This document shows, one piece after another, positions 62,168 to 64,000 of a DNA stretch of 64,000 nt (position 1 is the first letter of the stretch; each line of letters starts with the position of its first letter). Source of the stretch: DATLFA01 sp039915945. Lineage in GTDB: Bacteria > Actinomycetota > Acidimicrobiia > Acidimicrobiales > WLNW01. The notes under the pieces were generated by a model, which saw only the letters and a program-made list of their open reading frames with translations, ran no database searches and was not told the origin of the DNA. Made by a program: the position numbers and the translations under genes. The stretch is from contig JBDSMH010000099.1 in the NCBI GenBank assembly GCA_039915945.1, positions 20,110 to 84,109 of the forward strand, read 5' to 3'.

Positions 62168-63079
62168 ATGACAAACTCTGACAAAGTCGCGATCATCACG
62201 GGGGCAAGTCGAGGCATCGGAAAGGCCAGCGCGCTCGCGTTGGCCAAGCGTGGCTTTGATCTCGTGCTGTGCGCCCGGACGACCAGGCCGGGCGAATTCT
62301 TCGAACACTCGCTGACGCTTCAGGCTTCTGATACGAGTCCGCTTCCTGGCAGCCTCGACGAGACAGCGACCGCAATCCGAGACCGCGGGCGGCGGGCCCT
62401 GGAAGTCGAGTTCGACCTCAGCGTGACTTCTGATGTCGCGAAGGTTGTTGATCGCACCTTGGGCGAGTTCGGTCGAATCGATGTGCTCGTGAATAGTGCC
62501 GTCTATACGGCAGCGGGCGTGATGGACCCGTTTCTCGCCACGCCGATCGAGATCTTCGAAAAGATGATGCGTTGCAACGTGCTCTCTCCACTCGAACTCT
62601 GTCAACGCGCGGCCAAGGCGATGGTCGACCAAGGTGGCGGGCGCATTCTCAACATCACCGCGATGGGCGCGTGGGAGGAGACACCGCTCCCTGTTGGTCA
62701 GGGAGGTTGGGGGCTGGGCTTCTCGGTCAGCAAGGCCGCGTTTCACCGGGCTGCCGCGGGGTTGGCGAAGGAGCTGCGCGAACACAACATCGCAGTCGTG
62801 AACATCGAGCCGGGACTCACCGCGACCGAGCGCTATATCAACGAATACGCCAAATTCAACATCCAAGGCATGGGAGCGGTGCCGCTCGCCGCGCCCGCAG
62901 AAACCGTAGCGAGCCTCGCGACGTGTCGCTCGCCGCTCTACTGGTCAGGTAAGACCGTGATGGCCTTCGAGTATGCAGTAGAACACGATCTCGTTGCCTC
63001 GGACACGCTGCCCGCAGGTTACGGACCGCTCGGATGGGGTGTGCCGCAGTTCAGAGCCTGGCCCGAGCCGGCGCCCTGA
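62168..63079 (+). CDS. SDR-fold protein with substituted catalytic Ser and Tyr
   Basis: A 303-residue SDR fold. The nucleotide motif TGASRGIG (residues 11-18) is intact. The NNAG motif is altered to NSAV, the position of the catalytic Ser reads Ala165 (NITAMG), and Tyr is Phe185 in GFSVSK, with Lys189 retained. An insertion (~residues 40-65) is also unusual. Probably cofactor-binding without classical SDR catalysis, or a variant active site. Start ATG 62168 with GGGGGA adjacent. The next SDR follows 59 bp later. Confidence 0.85.
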   Translation: MTNSDKVAIITGASRGIGKASALALAKRGFDLVLCARTTRPGEFFEHSLTLQASDTSPLPGSLDETATAIRDRGRRALEVEFDLSVTSDVAKVVDRTLGEFGRIDVLVNSAVYTAAGVMDPFLATPIEIFEKMMRCNVLSPLELCQRAAKAMVDQGGGRILNITAMGAWEETPLPVGQGGWGLGFSVSKAAFHRAAAGLAKELREHNIAVVNIEPGLTATERYINEYAKFNIQGMGAVPLAAPAETVASLATCRSPLYWSGKTVMAFEYAVEHDLVASDTLPAGYGPLGWGVPQFRAWPEPAP

Positions 63080-63138
63080 TCCATTCACTCCGGGCTCGCA
63101 ACAAGAGACGGCTCGCAACGAGAGACAAGGTGGTTGGG

Positions 63139-63909
63139 GTGGGGCAACTCGACGGAAAAGTCGCAATCGTGTCCGGCGCTGCGCGTGGAACGGGCGCGGC
63201 GACGGCCAAGAAATTCGTTGCCGAGGGGGCGAAAGTCGTCATTGGTGACGTACTCGAAGAACTGGGCAGCAAGACGGCAGCCGGGCTCGGCGCCGCAGCT
63301 GCCTTCACCCGACTCGACGTCACGAGCGAGGCCGACTGGACCGCCGCGGTCGATTTCACTATTGGCCTGTTCGGGACCCCCACCGTCCTCGTGAACAACG
63401 CCGGTGTACTCGTCGTGAAATCCATCGACGACACGACGCTTGATGACTTCGAACGTGTGCTCCGGGTCAACCAGATCGGCGCCTTCCTCGGGATCAAGGC
63501 GCTGATCGCCCCAATGCGCGCCGCTGGCGGTGGATCCATCATCAACGTGTCGTCGACCGATGGTCTCGGCGGAGGCAACGGTCGAGCTGCGTACTGTTCC
63601 AGCAAGTGGGGTCTGCGTGGCCTCACGAAAGCGGTCGCTCTCGATCTCGGCCGCGCTCGGATACGAGTGAACGCCGTCTGCCCGGGCGGCGGAAGCGCAG
63701 AGATGGTTGCGCCGTGGATACCCGAGGGCTTCGACCCGCAGCCGTCGTTCGATGACTCCGCGCTGAAGCGGGCGTGCGCTGTCGAAGAACTCGCCGCCGC
63801 CATCGTCTTCCTCGCGTCGGACGCCAGTTCGTTTTGCACCGGTTCCGATCTTGTCGTTGACGGCGGTTACACGGCAGGCCACGTTATCCCCGGGTTCCCT
63901 GGCGACTGA
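63139..63909 (+). CDS. SDR family oxidoreductase
   Basis: A ~256-residue classical SDR: SGAARGTG, LVNNAGVL, catalytic Ser in NVSSTDG, active site YCSSK and LVVDGG. GTG 63139 is preferred over upstream in-frame starts by its AAGGTGG. It may be co-transcribed with the non-canonical SDR upstream. Resembles 3-alpha/20-beta-HSD-type enzymes; substrate unknown. Confidence 0.9.
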   Translation: MGQLDGKVAIVSGAARGTGAATAKKFVAEGAKVVIGDVLEELGSKTAAGLGAAAAFTRLDVTSEADWTAAVDFTIGLFGTPTVLVNNAGVLVVKSIDDTTLDDFERVLRVNQIGAFLGIKALIAPMRAAGGGSIINVSSTDGLGGGNGRAAYCSSKWGLRGLTKAVALDLGRARIRVNAVCPGGGSAEMVAPWIPEGFDPQPSFDDSALKRACAVEELAAAIVFLASDASSFCTGSDLVVDGGYTAGHVIPGFPGD

Positions 63910-63946
63910 CCGACCCCGGAATCAGCTCGACGCGCCAGCGGTGCCG

Positions 63947-64000
63947 AGGTGCGATCCATTCGTCGCGGCGAGCCCGCAGCGTCGTGTCCGACACCTGGTG
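63947..64000 (-). mobile_element. IS5-type transposase fragment at the edge (tentative)
   Basis: The minus frame at the right end reads VSDTTLRARRDEWI, a match to the N-terminal part of IS5-family transposases, then appears to run into unrelated sequence. Only a few residues are visible, so the identification is tentative. Confidence 0.35.

Overview
The window is high-GC DNA (GTG and TTG starts are common) that looks like a chromosome piece of an actinobacterium, most plausibly of the class Acidimicrobiia. This rests on the mix of F420/flavin LLM oxidoreductases, an F420-type PPOX protein, an SCO6745-family protein, a 6C-type small RNA and many SDR and amidohydrolase paralogs. The taxonomic placement is inference; no rRNA gene is present.

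Positions 1-35,700 are dense with catabolic genes: SDRs (601, 9872, 11545, 16978), four TIM-barrel 'amidohydrolase 2' paralogs (2336, 6030, 18794, 22634), two D-aminoacylase-type amidohydrolases (1 and 20902), three LLM flavin monooxygenase-like enzymes (3765, 7462, 24475), enoyl-CoA hydratases, cupins, EthD/NIPSNAP-like ferredoxin-fold proteins, a TauD-type dioxygenase, an acyl-CoA dehydrogenase, SnoaL-like proteins, quinone oxidoreductase and two MFS transporters, with a MarR regulator at 20338. Together they look like scattered short operons for breakdown of an organic, probably cyclic or terpenoid/aromatic substrate via CoA esters. The substrate is not determinable here.

Positions 36,200-45,700 hold housekeeping functions: YkgJ Cys-cluster protein, citrate synthase (37718), a biotin-dependent carboxyltransferase (39106), a LysR regulator, a candidate 6C small RNA (41525-41645), a secreted Ser/Thr-rich protein, aconitase (42562) and a divergent GntR regulator. 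Positions 45,720-51,800 are a tight four-gene operon: fatty acyl-CoA reductase fused to a HAD phosphatase, an MDR dehydrogenase, a LarA-like nickel racemase-family protein and a PlsC acyltransferase. A TetR gene (51904) with a perfect operator palindrome is divergent to it. This is the best candidate for an undescribed pathway in the window. Cell-wall genes ddl and murF (52498-54910) and tRNA-Val(CAC) (55400-55473) follow.

Positions 55,474-64,000 are an accessory-looking stretch beside the tRNA: a frameshifted TY-Chap2-like gene, a helix-turn-helix remnant, an EthD/aminoglycoside-phosphotransferase-like/lipocalin-like operon, SnoaL proteins, an SDR fossil, an SDR-like protein lacking its catalytic Ser and Tyr, and a possible IS5-type transposase fragment at the right edge.

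Two families of dispersed palindromes occupy intergenic spacers: a ~50-nt palindrome at convergent gene ends (7374, 17762, 26360) and a GC-rich 5-nt-loop hairpin (523, 554, 12383, 32889, 51813).
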